A DNA stretch of 19,440 bases from Clostridiales bacterium (lineage in GTDB: Bacteria; Bacillota; Clostridia; Oscillospirales; Oscillospiraceae). This document shows, piece after piece, positions 12,223-19,440 of this stretch. The DNA lies in the NCBI GenBank assembly GCA_003522945.1, contig DPHR01000162.1, positions 1 to 19,440 on the forward strand, read 5' to 3'. Each line of letters starts with the position of its first letter. The first letter of the stretch is position 1. The notes under the pieces were generated by a model, which saw only the letters and a program-made list of their open reading frames with translations, had not been told where the DNA came from and made no database searches. A program made the translations under genes and the position numbers.

Positions 12223-14871
12223 TCACGGTCTTGCGACCTTTTTCACAACGAGCTTGGCAAGCGCCGCCGGAGCGTTTCCCGCCGCGCCGAGCAGCGCCTT
12301 GAAATACGGTGTGCCGACATAGTCGGTGACCTTCTCCAGACGGATCGCGTCAAACTTGCACTTGGTGGTGCAGATGCCGCAGCCGACGCAGAGACTTTCG
12401 TCTACAACTGCCGTGCCGCAGTCCAGACAGCGGCGCGTCTCGGTTTTCAGCTGCTCTTCGGTGAGTGTTCCGCGGAGATCGCGGAACGTTTTCTCCGCGT
12501 CCTTCGCGGAGCCGCCGGAGGCCTTCTGCCGGGGCGCTGTATCAAAGCCGTCGATGGCAACGCCTGCGGTGGCGGGGTTCATTGCCTTATAATCACGGTG
12601 GTCACGGCCGATGACCTGCGACTGGCCGGGATGGACGTACCGGTGGATGGAGATTGCGCCTTCCTTTCCCGCGGCGATCGCGTCAATGGCAAACTTCGGG
12701 CCGGTGACAACATCGCCGCCGGCGAATACATCGGCCTCGCTCGTCTGGAAGCTCGGCAGAGACACGGTGACGGTGCCCTTTGCGCCGGTGTCCACGGAAA
12801 TGCCGTTCAGCTCGATCTCCTGCCCGACGGCGGAGATGACGGCGGAAACATTCATCGTTTCATAAACGCCGGTGCCGGCGGGCTTTCCGCCCCGCTGCTC
12901 CATGAGCTCGATCTTGAGCGTTTCCGCTTTGCCGTCGCCGAGGATTTCCGCGGGGGAAGCGAGGAAGCGGAAGGAAACGCCTTCTTCGGCGGCCTCGGCG
13001 ATCTCATCGTCCGCGGCGGGCATGGAATCGCGGTCACGCCGGTAAACGACGGTGACTTCGGCGCCGAGCCGGACGGCGGCGCGGGCCACATCGATCGCAA
13101 CGTTGCCGCCGCCGATGACGGCAACAGACGTTCCGATCGCGGGTGCTTCGCCGAGATTGACCGCGCGCAGGAAATCGATGCCGGTCATAACGCCCGGCAG
13201 CTCTTCGCCGGGGCAGCGGAGCTTCGCGCCGCGGGACGCGCCGACGGCGAGATAGAACGCCTTAAAGCCCTCGGCACGCAGCGCATCGAGCGTGATGTCC
13301 GTGCCGACGGCAACGCCGGTTTTGAACTGTACGCCAAGATCACGGAGGATATCGATCTCGGCGCGGATGACGTCCTTTTCCAGCCGGAAGGAGGGAATGC
13401 CGAGCGTGAGCATGCCGCCGAGCTCCTTTTCCTTCTCGAAAACGGTCACGGGATATCCCTTGAGCGCAAGATAGTAGGCGCAGGTAAGTCCCGCGGGGCC
13501 GGAGCCGATGACGGCGATCTTTTCCTCGTAGGGCTTGCCGGTCTGGTTGACCATTTTGGGAACAAAGCGGTGCTCCGCCTCCAGATCCTTTCCGGCAATG
13601 AATTTTTTGATATCGTCGATGGCGATGGGCGCATCGACGCTGCCGCGGGTGCAGGCGTCCTCGCATGCCTTGTTGCAGATGCGGCCGCAGACGGCGGGGA
13701 AGGGGTTCTCTTTCTTGATGAGCTCGAGAGCCTCTGTATACCGGCCCTGCGCGGCGAGCTTTATGTAGCCCTGCACCGGAACATGCGCCGGACACTCCGC
13801 CTTGCACGGCGCGGTGCCGGAGGGCATGGTGTCGGTACGGGTGGTGCGGTAATCGATGTTGTAGCTTTTCTTATCCCAGGGGATCTCTTTGTCGGATGCG
13901 TAGGCGTCGGAGATGTGCGAATCGGTGAGACAGTGCTTCTGGCCGAGACGAACGGCGTTCGTCTGGCAGTTTTCCACGCACTGGCCGCAGGCGACGCATT
14001 TATCCTTGTCCACTCTGGCAATGAAGTTGGAGCTGACGCCGTTCGGCGAACGGAACAGCTCGGCGATGCGCAGCGCGTAGCACGAGCAGCCGCAGCAGTT
14101 GCAGATGGCGGTGACGTCGTCAAAGCCGAGGGCCTGGTTCACCTCGTGGACAAGGCCGTTGTCCTCGGCGCGCCGGAGGATCTCGTACGCTTCTTCCTTG
14201 GTGATGAGGCGGTGCTCGCCGTTCTTGGAGAAGTTGATGGCGTTGTCGTTGAGATAGAGGCACATATCCTCTTCCAGATGGCCGCAGCCTTCGCCCATCA
14301 GACGGCGCGATCTTCGGCAGGAGCAGGGGCCGACGGAGATCGCCCACGCCTTTTCGATCAGCGTGGAGATCTCGTCATAGGAGGCTTTGTGCGTGTCGTT
14401 TTCGATGGCGCTCATAACGGGCATAACGCGCATGAAATTCACGCCGTTGCCGAGCATAGGGGCGAGCATGCCGACGCGGATGCGGGTATACTCCTCAAAA
14501 CACGCGCCGAGCTCGGGGTGCGCGTCGCACTGCTCGCGGTTGGAGAGAATGCCCTCCATGATGCCGGGTACCCAGATCGGGTAATAGTAGCAGAGAACGC
14601 CGCTGCGGACGCGCGTGCGGATAACGCCCGCTTTAACGAGCTTGTCGCACTGCGTCTGCACGAAATCGAGGCTCTTTCTCGTCTTTTTGGCGAGATCCTC
14701 CGCGGAGAAGTCGGTTTCGAGACGCATGCGCATCATAACGGAACACATGTCGTCATCGACGATGGGATCAAGGATTCTGTACTCGGGATCGCCGTAGGTA
14801 ATGCCGGTGTACGTCAGACTTTCGAGACTGATCTTGGATGCGAGCGCAAGAATGTTTGGTCTGTGTGCCAT
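12223..14871 (-). CDS. Large NADPH/FAD iron-sulfur oxidoreductase (GltD-like) with N-terminal winged-helix/Fe-S module
   Basis: An 882-aa multidomain protein. Residues about 35-105 resemble a winged-helix segment. A cysteine-rich region follows (GPCSCRRSRR at 181, C196, C204, CNCCGCSC at 257-264), then a ferredoxin cluster (C292, C295, C298, C302). Next is the Fe-S domain found at the N-terminus of glutamate synthase small subunit and dihydropyrimidine dehydrogenase (C356, C360, C395, C399, C403, C407). Then come an FAD site (GSGPAG, 456-461), an NADPH site (GGGNVA, 587-592), GGDVVTGP (718-725) and a C-terminal cluster (C815, C818, C828, C831, C834, C838). No glutaminase or GltB partner is present. 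It likely moves electrons between NAD(P)H and ferredoxin or another acceptor. The ATG at 14871 has a GGGGGACAGGAA leader. It lies 34 nt after the RodA-type gene. Confidence 0.9.
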   Translation of the reverse strand: MAHRPNILALASKISLESLTYTGITYGDPEYRILDPIVDDDMCSVMMRMRLETDFSAEDLAKKTRKSLDFVQTQCDKLVKAGVIRTRVRSGVLCYYYPIWVPGIMEGILSNREQCDAHPELGACFEEYTRIRVGMLAPMLGNGVNFMRVMPVMSAIENDTHKASYDEISTLIEKAWAISVGPCSCRRSRRLMGEGCGHLEEDMCLYLNDNAINFSKNGEHRLITKEEAYEILRRAEDNGLVHEVNQALGFDDVTAICNCCGCSCYALRIAELFRSPNGVSSNFIARVDKDKCVACGQCVENCQTNAVRLGQKHCLTDSHISDAYASDKEIPWDKKSYNIDYRTTRTDTMPSGTAPCKAECPAHVPVQGYIKLAAQGRYTEALELIKKENPFPAVCGRICNKACEDACTRGSVDAPIAIDDIKKFIAGKDLEAEHRFVPKMVNQTGKPYEEKIAVIGSGPAGLTCAYYLALKGYPVTVFEKEKELGGMLTLGIPSFRLEKDVIRAEIDILRDLGVQFKTGVAVGTDITLDALRAEGFKAFYLAVGASRGAKLRCPGEELPGVMTGIDFLRAVNLGEAPAIGTSVAVIGGGNVAIDVARAAVRLGAEVTVVYRRDRDSMPAADDEIAEAAEEGVSFRFLASPAEILGDGKAETLKIELMEQRGGKPAGTGVYETMNVSAVISAVGQEIELNGISVDTGAKGTVTVSLPSFQTSEADVFAGGDVVTGPKFAIDAIAAGKEGAISIHRYVHPGQSQVIGRDHRDYKAMNPATAGVAIDGFDTAPRQKASGGSAKDAEKTFRDLRGTLTEEQLKTETRRCLDCGTAVVDESLCVGCGICTTKCKFDAIRLEKVTDYVGTPYFKALLGAAGNAPAALAKLVVKKVARP

Positions 14872-14905
14872 GGTTCCTGTCCCCCTATGATCTAATATGA
14901 ACTTT

Positions 14906-16084
14906 TTAATATCGGTGGAATTGGAGCGGCGTTGGTCGGTATTTCGCACCGGATACAAGGCCGACTGCGCCGAATGTGGACATGAGCGATGAACCGCCGT
15001 AACTGAAAAACGGGAGCGTGATGCCGATAACGGGCGTGATGCCGATGCACATGCCGGTGTTGACGAGCATCTGGAAGAAGAGGCTCGCCGCCACGCCGAC
15101 GCACACGAGCATGCTCATCGTGTTGTTCGAGCGCAGCCCCACCATCATGCAGCGGATGATGACAACGGAGAGCAGAAGCATGATGAGCACGCACGCGACC
15201 ATGCCGAGCTCTTCGCCCGCAACGGCGAAAATGAAGTCGGTGTGCTTGCCGGTCAGCGCGCCGGACTGCGTCTGTGCGCCGTGGCCGAGACCGAGACCGG
15301 TGGCCTGTCCGCCCATGAGGGCATACTTGCTTCGGGTCGTCTGCCATGTGATGCCCCAGCCGTCGGGGTCGATGCTGGGATCGTACGGCGCGAGAATACG
15401 CAGGCGCTGGTACTCATCGAGGAAGTTGTTCCAGAGGAACGGGATCGCAAGCGCGATCGCCGCGCCGCCGATGAGGAACCAGTAGAGCCTGACGCCCGCC
15501 ACGATCAGCATAACGGCGAAAATGGCGGCGAACACGATCGCCGAGCCGAGGTCCTTGGTGGTGACCATCAGCAGTACGAATGTGTAGCCGAAATGGACGA
15601 CAAGCTGAAGAATGGAGAGCACCGAGTTGAGGTTCTTATATTCCTTCAGATAGGATATCTGCTTGGCCATCAGTACGATAAACACGACCTTGACGATCTC
15701 CGAAGGCTGAATGCCGATGCCGAAAAAGCGCAGCCAGCCGGAGTTGCCGGTATCGCCCGAAACGCCGAACGGGATGAGCAGCAGAAGGAGGAACGTCTCA
15801 AAGCCGAGCAGGAGCTTCCAGCGGCTTGCAATGATGCTCACGTCAAGAACGGTCAGAACATAGTAGAGGAAAAGACCGAGGATAAACGCAAAGATCTGGA
15901 TCGGCACGAACGTGTGCGACGGATACGACTTCGTGGCGCTGCCGACGAGCGTGATGCCGAAGCATGTGCATATGCAGCACATGACGAGCAGGAACATATC
16001 GCCCTTTTTGAAGAAGTCCGAGGTACGGCTCCATATATATTGGATGATCGGCGCAATGCGGAGTTTTTTGAGTCTTTCCAGCAC
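14906..16084 (-). CDS. SEDS-family peptidoglycan polymerase (FtsW/RodA/SpoVE)
   Basis: A 392-aa polytopic membrane protein (about ten helices) that polymerises lipid II glycan strands together with a class B penicillin-binding protein. Signature blocks are WLRFFGIGIQPSEIVK (117-132), QRLRI (226-230), HTDFIFAVAGEELG (281-294, with the conserved catalytic-loop D283) and GITLPFFSYGGSSL (354-367). The sequence alone does not settle RodA versus FtsW or SpoVE; the QTQSGALTGKHTDF region leans towards RodA. It starts at GTG 16084 behind GGGGAGGTG at good spacing, with a clear promoter upstream. No PBP gene is adjacent. The unrelated flavoprotein gene follows by 34 nt without a visible terminator. Confidence 0.93.
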   Translation of the reverse strand: MLERLKKLRIAPIIQYIWSRTSDFFKKGDMFLLVMCCICTCFGITLVGSATKSYPSHTFVPIQIFAFILGLFLYYVLTVLDVSIIASRWKLLLGFETFLLLLLIPFGVSGDTGNSGWLRFFGIGIQPSEIVKVVFIVLMAKQISYLKEYKNLNSVLSILQLVVHFGYTFVLLMVTTKDLGSAIVFAAIFAVMLIVAGVRLYWFLIGGAAIALAIPFLWNNFLDEYQRLRILAPYDPSIDPDGWGITWQTTRSKYALMGGQATGLGLGHGAQTQSGALTGKHTDFIFAVAGEELGMVACVLIMLLLSVVIIRCMMVGLRSNNTMSMLVCVGVAASLFFQMLVNTGMCIGITPVIGITLPFFSYGGSSLMSTFGAVGLVSGAKYRPTPLQFHRY

Positions 16085-16119
16085 GGCGACACCTCCCCTT
16101 ATACATATAATTTTAATCT

Positions 16120-16148
16120 ATTCTATCACAACATTCTTTTTTCTGCAA
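16120..16148 (-). promoter_or_regulatory. Promoter of the rodA-type/flavoprotein/hypA block
   Basis: On the minus strand, TTGCAG (16148-16143), a 17-nt spacer and TAGAAT (16125-16120) match the housekeeping sigma consensus well, about 36 nt before the GTG start codon. Confidence 0.6.
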
Positions 16149-16164
16149 CAGGCAGGAAAAGGTC

Positions 16165-16193
16165 TTTACTCCGGCAAAAGCTCGGTGTATAAT
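16165..16193 (+). promoter_or_regulatory. Promoter of tsaE-tsaB-upp
   Basis: TTTACT (16165-16170), a 17-nt spacer and a perfect TATAAT (16188-16193), about 50 nt before the tsaE ATG. It is back to back with the leftward promoter at 16120-16148. Confidence 0.65.
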
Positions 16194-16242
16194 GCCAAGT
16201 TAGAGAAGTTTGAGTTTTTTTTGAGACAGAGGCAGACGGATT

Positions 16243-16668
16243 ATGGAATTTATCAGCCACTCCGAAGCCGAGACCGAAGCGCTCGGCGAAAAGCTCGCGC
16301 GCTCGCTGCCGGAGCACGGCGTTGTGATCGCAATGTACGGCGAGCTGGGCGCGGGGAAAACCGCGTTCGTGCGCGGTCTTGCGCGCGGTCTGGAGGTAGA
16401 CGGGGCTGTTACGAGCCCGACGTTCACCATTGTGAACGAGCTTTACGGAAAGCGGGACCTGTTCCACTTTGATATGTACCGGCTCGGCAGCGCGGACGAG
16501 CTTTTCGACATCGGCTGGGAGGATTACCTTGACCGCGGCGGCGTGTGCGCCGTGGAGTGGAGCGAGAATGTCCCCGAGGCATTCGACGGCTCGGAGATCC
16601 GCGTGAGCATTGAGAAATGCTCCGACAATGCACGAAAGATCACGATCGAGGGGGCGAGCCTTTGCTGA
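16243..16668 (+). CDS. tsaE: tRNA t6A biosynthesis ATPase TsaE
   Basis: A 141-aa P-loop ATPase that works with TsaB and TsaD to make N6-threonylcarbamoyladenosine at position 37 of ANN-decoding tRNAs. Walker A is GELGAGKT (33-40). Family motifs SPTF (58-61), HFDMYRL (75-81) and VEWSE (104-108) are in the expected order. The ATG at 16243 has only a modest AGAGG upstream. The gene is first after a good promoter and overlaps tsaB by 7 nt if tsaB begins at the TTG at 16662. Length is normal. Confidence 0.96.
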   Translation: MEFISHSEAETEALGEKLARSLPEHGVVIAMYGELGAGKTAFVRGLARGLEVDGAVTSPTFTIVNELYGKRDLFHFDMYRLGSADELFDIGWEDYLDRGGVCAVEWSENVPEAFDGSEIRVSIEKCSDNARKITIEGASLC

Positions 16669-17360
16669 TACTGGGAATCGAAACCTCCGCGAAAGCCTGC
16701 TCCGCCGCGCTCTGCCGCGACGGGGAGCTGCTTGCGCAGAGCTATGAGCGCACGGGCCTTACCCACAGTCGGACGCTCCTGCCGATGATCGAGAATATGC
16801 TCTCCAACACCGAAACGCCGAAGGACGCCATTGACATGGTCGCCGTGGCGCAGGGACCGGGCTCGTTCACCGGTATCCGCATCGGCATATCCACCGCCAA
16901 GGGCCTCTGCTGGGGGCTGGACATTCCGGCGGTCGGCGTGTCCACGCTGGAAGCCATGGCGCAGAGCGCCCGCTTCGTGCCGGAGGGGACGATCGTCTGC
17001 CCCGCCATGGACGCGCGGCGCAGCCAGCTTTATAACGCACTCTTCACTGTGCAAAACGGTGCTCTCGTCCGCCTGACGGTGGATCGCGCCATCGCCGCCG
17101 ACGCGCTTGCCGAAGAGCTCTCCGGCAGCGGAAAGAGCGTCTGGGTCCTCGGCGACGGCTGGGCGATCTGCGAAAAGGCGCTGAAGGAACGCGGCGTTTT
17201 CTGCACCGTGGCTCCTGAGGAGCTTCGCTGGCAGACGGCGTTCGGCGTGTGTCTCGCGGCGCAGAGCAAAACCCCGACCGGAGCGGAAGACCTGCTGCCG
17301 GTTTATCTTCGTCTTTCCCAGGCAGAACGCGAGCGGCAGAGCCGCATGAACGAAGCCTGA
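16662..17360 (+). CDS. tsaB: tRNA t6A biosynthesis scaffold protein TsaB
   Basis: A 232-aa protein of the ASKHA fold without its own catalytic site; it dimerises with TsaD. LGIETS (4-9), GPGSFTGIRIGISTAKG (65-81) and MDARRSQLY (116-124) identify it. The TTG at 16662 is chosen because it yields the usual M-L-I-L-G-I-E-T-S N-terminus and has GAGGGG 7 nt upstream. An ATG at 16617 in the same frame would add a 15-residue stretch that is not family-like and would lie deeper inside tsaE. The common followers rimI and tsaD are not here; upp follows 39 nt later. Confidence 0.95.
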   Translation: MLILGIETSAKACSAALCRDGELLAQSYERTGLTHSRTLLPMIENMLSNTETPKDAIDMVAVAQGPGSFTGIRIGISTAKGLCWGLDIPAVGVSTLEAMAQSARFVPEGTIVCPAMDARRSQLYNALFTVQNGALVRLTVDRAIAADALAEELSGSGKSVWVLGDGWAICEKALKERGVFCTVAPEELRWQTAFGVCLAAQSKTPTGAEDLLPVYLRLSQAERERQSRMNEA

Positions 17361-17399
17361 GAAAATAAAAGCTAACTACACTACAAAGGAGCAAGAAAA

Positions 17400-18029
17400 A
17401 TGAGTGAGCTGCATGTATTCGACCACCCGCTGATCCAGCACAAGCTGTCGATCCTGCGTGACAAGAACACGAGCGTGAAGGAATTCCGCGAGCTTGTCGG
17501 CGAGATCGCCATGCTGATGTGCTATGAGGCGACCCGCGACCTTCCTCTGGAAGAGGTTGAGATCGAAACGCCTGTTGCCAAGGCAACGGTGAAGCGTCTT
17601 GCGGGCAAGAAGCTTGCCATCGTCCCCATTCTCCGCGCCGGTCTCGGCATGGTCGACGGCATGGTTGCAATGATCCCGTCCTGCAAGGTCGGTCACATCG
17701 GCCTGTACCGTGACCCGGAGACCCTCGAACCGGTCGAATATTACTGCAAGCTCCCGCCCGATGTCTCCGAGCGCGACGTGATCGTGGTGGATCCGATGTT
17801 CGCCACCGGCGGCAGTGCTTCTGCGGCCTGCACGTTCCTCAAGCAGCACGGCTGCCGTCACATCAAGCTCATGTGCATCATCGGCGCGCCTCCGGCGTGG
17901 GAGAAGATGCAGAAGGATCATCCGGACGTCGACGTTTACGTCGCCGCCATGGACCCGATCCTGAACGATCACGGCTACATCGTCCCCGGTCTCGGCGACG
18001 CCGGCGACCGTATTTTCGGCACGAAGTAA
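17400..18029 (+). CDS. upp: Uracil phosphoribosyltransferase
   Basis: A 209-aa enzyme converting uracil and PRPP to UMP (pyrimidine salvage). The PRPP-binding loop is VIVVDPMFATGGSA (127-140), and the C-terminal uracil-recognition segment GYIVPGLGDAGDR (192-204) is complete. The ATG at 17400 has AAAGGAG about 9 nt upstream. No promoter is evident in the 39-nt gap after tsaB, so it is probably co-transcribed. A strong terminator hairpin begins 14 nt after its stop. Confidence 0.97.
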   Translation: MSELHVFDHPLIQHKLSILRDKNTSVKEFRELVGEIAMLMCYEATRDLPLEEVEIETPVAKATVKRLAGKKLAIVPILRAGLGMVDGMVAMIPSCKVGHIGLYRDPETLEPVEYYCKLPPDVSERDVIVVDPMFATGGSASAACTFLKQHGCRHIKLMCIIGAPPAWEKMQKDHPDVDVYVAAMDPILNDHGYIVPGLGDAGDRIFGTK

Positions 18030-18042
18030 GAGAAAAAGACAA

Positions 18043-18074
18043 GGCGCGTATTGGCAGCAATGCGCGCCCTTTTT
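18043..18074 (+). terminator. Terminator or attenuator hairpin between upp and the malic enzyme gene
   Basis: GGCGCGTATTG (18043-18053) pairs with CAATGCGCGCC (18058-18068), 11 bp with one T-G wobble and a GCAG loop, followed by CTTTTT. It ends upp transcripts, yet the malic enzyme ribosome binding site starts at once after the T tract. Confidence 0.85.
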
Positions 18075-18087
18075 AGAGGAGATCATT

Positions 18088-19260
18088 ATGGACTACGCAA
18101 AGGAATCGCTGCGTCTGCACGGGGAGTGGAAGGGCAAGATCGAAGTAAAGGCGACCGTGCCGGTCGGAACAAAGGACGATCTTTCGCTCGCGTACACGCC
18201 CGGCGTGGCGCAGCCATGTCTGGAGATCCAGAAGGATATTGAGAAAAGCTACGAGCTGACGCGCCGGTGGAATCTCTGCGCCGTCATCACGGACGGCAGC
18301 GCAGTGCTCGGTCTCGGCGACATCGGGCCCGAGGCCGGAATGCCGGTCATGGAGGGCAAGTGCGTGCTCTTCAAGTCGTTCGGCGATGTGGACGCGTTCC
18401 CGCTGTGCGTGAAGACGAAGGACGTGGACGAGTTCGTGCAGACGGTGTACAACATCTCCGGCTCGTTCGGCGGCATCAATCTCGAGGATATCGCCGCGCC
18501 CCGCTGCTTTGAGATCGAGCGCAAGCTCAAGGAAAAGTGCGACATCCCCATCTTCCACGACGACCAGCACGGCACCGCGGTCATCACGCTCGCAGGCCTT
18601 ACGAACGCGCTGAAGGTCGTAGGGAAGAAGAAAGAGGACGTGCGCGTCGTCGTGAACGGCGCGGGCGCTGCGGCGACGGCGATCACGAAGCTGCTGCTCT
18701 CGGCTGGCTTCCCGGATGTGACGCTCTGCGACCGTAAGGGCGCGATTTATGAAGGCCGCGAAGGGCTCAACTGGATCAAGGAAGAAATGTCCCACGTGAC
18801 GGATCCGCGTCATCTTCACGGCAAGCTCGCGGATGTCATTGTCGGGGCGGACGTGTTCATCGGCGTCTCGGCCCCCAAAATGCTCACGGGCGAGATGGTG
18901 AAGACGATGAACCGCGACGCGATCATATTCGCCTGCGCGAACCCGACGCCGGAGATCTTCCCGGAAGAGGCGAAGGCGGCGGGCGCGGCGGTCGTATCGA
19001 CGGGCCGCAGCGATTACCCGAACCAGATCAACAACGTGCTCGCGTTCCCGGGCATTTTCCGGGGAGCGTTCGATGTACGGGCGAGCGACATCAACGAAGA
19101 GATGAAGGTGGCGGCGGCGCACGCGCTCGCCGGACTCATTTCCGAGGACGAGCTCTCCGCGGACTACATCATCCCGCAGGCATTCGACAAGCGCGTCGGC
19201 CCGGCGGTGGCCAAGGCCGTTGCCGAAGCCGCAAGAAGAACCGGCGTCGCGCGTATCTGA
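18088..19260 (+). CDS. NAD(P)-dependent malic enzyme, short form
   Basis: A 390-aa enzyme oxidatively decarboxylating malate to pyruvate with reduction of NAD+ or NADP+. Visible residues are the catalytic Y36 (AYTPGVA), catalytic K91 (EGKCVLFKSFGDVDAFP), metal ligands E133/D134 (NLEDIAAP) and D158/D159 (IFHDDQHGTA), and the dinucleotide motif NGAGAAA (190-196). The phosphotransacetylase-like C-terminal domain of longer malic enzymes is absent, as in most Firmicutes. Cofactor preference cannot be read safely. The ATG at 18088 is preceded by GAGGAG. It starts 13 nt after a terminator, with no room for its own promoter. Confidence 0.96.
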   Translation: MDYAKESLRLHGEWKGKIEVKATVPVGTKDDLSLAYTPGVAQPCLEIQKDIEKSYELTRRWNLCAVITDGSAVLGLGDIGPEAGMPVMEGKCVLFKSFGDVDAFPLCVKTKDVDEFVQTVYNISGSFGGINLEDIAAPRCFEIERKLKEKCDIPIFHDDQHGTAVITLAGLTNALKVVGKKKEDVRVVVNGAGAAATAITKLLLSAGFPDVTLCDRKGAIYEGREGLNWIKEEMSHVTDPRHLHGKLADVIVGADVFIGVSAPKMLTGEMVKTMNRDAIIFACANPTPEIFPEEAKAAGAAVVSTGRSDYPNQINNVLAFPGIFRGAFDVRASDINEEMKVAAAHALAGLISEDELSADYIIPQAFDKRVGPAVAKAVAEAARRTGVARI

Positions 19261-19316
19261 ATACGATACCCCTTTTTCCGCACAACGGCGCAGCTCTGCT
19301 TCGCCCATGAGAAACG

Positions 19317-19348
19317 AAAAGCCCTCCGGCTGCTGCCGGAGGGCTTTT
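19317..19348. terminator. Bidirectional terminator
   Basis: AAAAGCCCTCCGGC (19317-19330), a TGCT loop and GCCGGAGGGCTTTT (19335-19348) form a perfect 14-bp stem with A/T flanks. It serves both the malic enzyme gene (rightward) and the leftward gene ending at 19364. Confidence 0.92.
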
Positions 19349-19363
19349 GATGTTTGCGGAAAA

Positions 19364-19440
19364 TCAGTTATAGGTGGCTCCGCCGTAGGAGCTGGATACG
19401 AACGCGATGTAGGTGTGGCCGATGCCGAGCTCGAGCTCGG
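19364..19440 (-). CDS. 3' end of an unidentified leftward gene (partial)
   Basis: An open frame enters from the right edge on the minus strand and ends at TGA (19366-19364), 16 nt before a terminator. Only the last 24 or so residues are visible, ending in GHTYIAFVSSSYGGATYN. The small, polar and aromatic C-terminus would suit a secreted or beta-rich protein, but the family cannot be named. An alternative frame stops at 19368-19370; the TGA frame was preferred because it stays open to the edge with a plausible composition. Confidence 0.55.
   Translation of the reverse strand, partial: ELELGIGHTYIAFVSSSYGGATYN

Noticed and set aside
11833..14895. A 1020-codon open frame on the plus strand, opposite the flavoprotein and hypA genes
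   Set aside because: It is longer than the real genes but antisense to clear motifs (FAD, NADPH and Fe-S sites, HypA zinc site). Its translation is compositionally biased (Asp, Gly, Ala, Arg, His) with no recognisable domain; it is a GC-rich shadow.
18073..19308. A 411-codon open frame on the minus strand opposite the malic enzyme
   Set aside because: The malic enzyme has all catalytic residues; the antisense product is Arg/His/Asp-rich and matches no family.

Overview
The window looks like chromosomal DNA of a GC-rich anaerobic Firmicute, most likely a clostridial gut-type bacterium (Oscillospiraceae-like). The reasons are a complete clostridial-order Rnf operon (C-D-G-E-A-B), an [FeFe]-hydrogenase-like sensor protein, many ferredoxin-type proteins, strong AGGAGG-type ribosome binding sites and intrinsic terminators with U-tracts. 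I saw no mobile element, CRISPR array, rRNA or tRNA. The species assignment is inference; the gene families are read directly from the translations.

Layout. Positions 1-130 hold the end of a rightward transcript (structured DNA plus a perfect terminator at 65-90). A leftward block runs from 4258 to 131: a DRTGG-like protein, an anti-sigma-type ATPase, an H-cluster-domain iron-sulfur protein, a PHP-domain phosphoesterase, and a small CLC antiporter with fluoride-type (CLC-F) motifs. The first three overlap by 4 nt each. A 447-bp divergent intergenic region (4259-4705) separates this block from the rightward rnfCDGEAB operon (4706-9630), which ends in a strong terminator. Immediately after that terminator come a NusG-domain-II protein, a Gx-transporter-family membrane protein and a GT-C-type membrane glycosyltransferase (9694-11801). 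A 16-bp bidirectional hairpin (11811-11846) separates these from a leftward block: hypA, a large 882-aa flavin/iron-sulfur oxidoreductase, and a FtsW/RodA-family gene (16084-11866). Divergent promoters at 16120-16193 then lead rightward into tsaE, tsaB, upp and a short malic enzyme. A terminator follows, and then the 3' end of an unidentified leftward gene.

How the genes fit together. Rnf couples ferredoxin oxidation and NAD+ reduction to ion export. The malic enzyme and the large NADPH/Fe-S flavoprotein supply or consume NAD(P)H and possibly ferredoxin. The divergent H-cluster/ATPase/DRTGG/PHP set resembles modules that usually sit beside [FeFe] hydrogenases in Clostridia, but here no catalytic hydrogenase is adjacent and the set faces rnf. 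The best candidate for something under-described is this module as a redox or H2 sensor coupled to Rnf expression. The second is the HypA plus 882-aa flavoprotein pair. Both are hypotheses. The remaining genes (tRNA t6A synthesis, uracil salvage, cell wall polymerase) are housekeeping.
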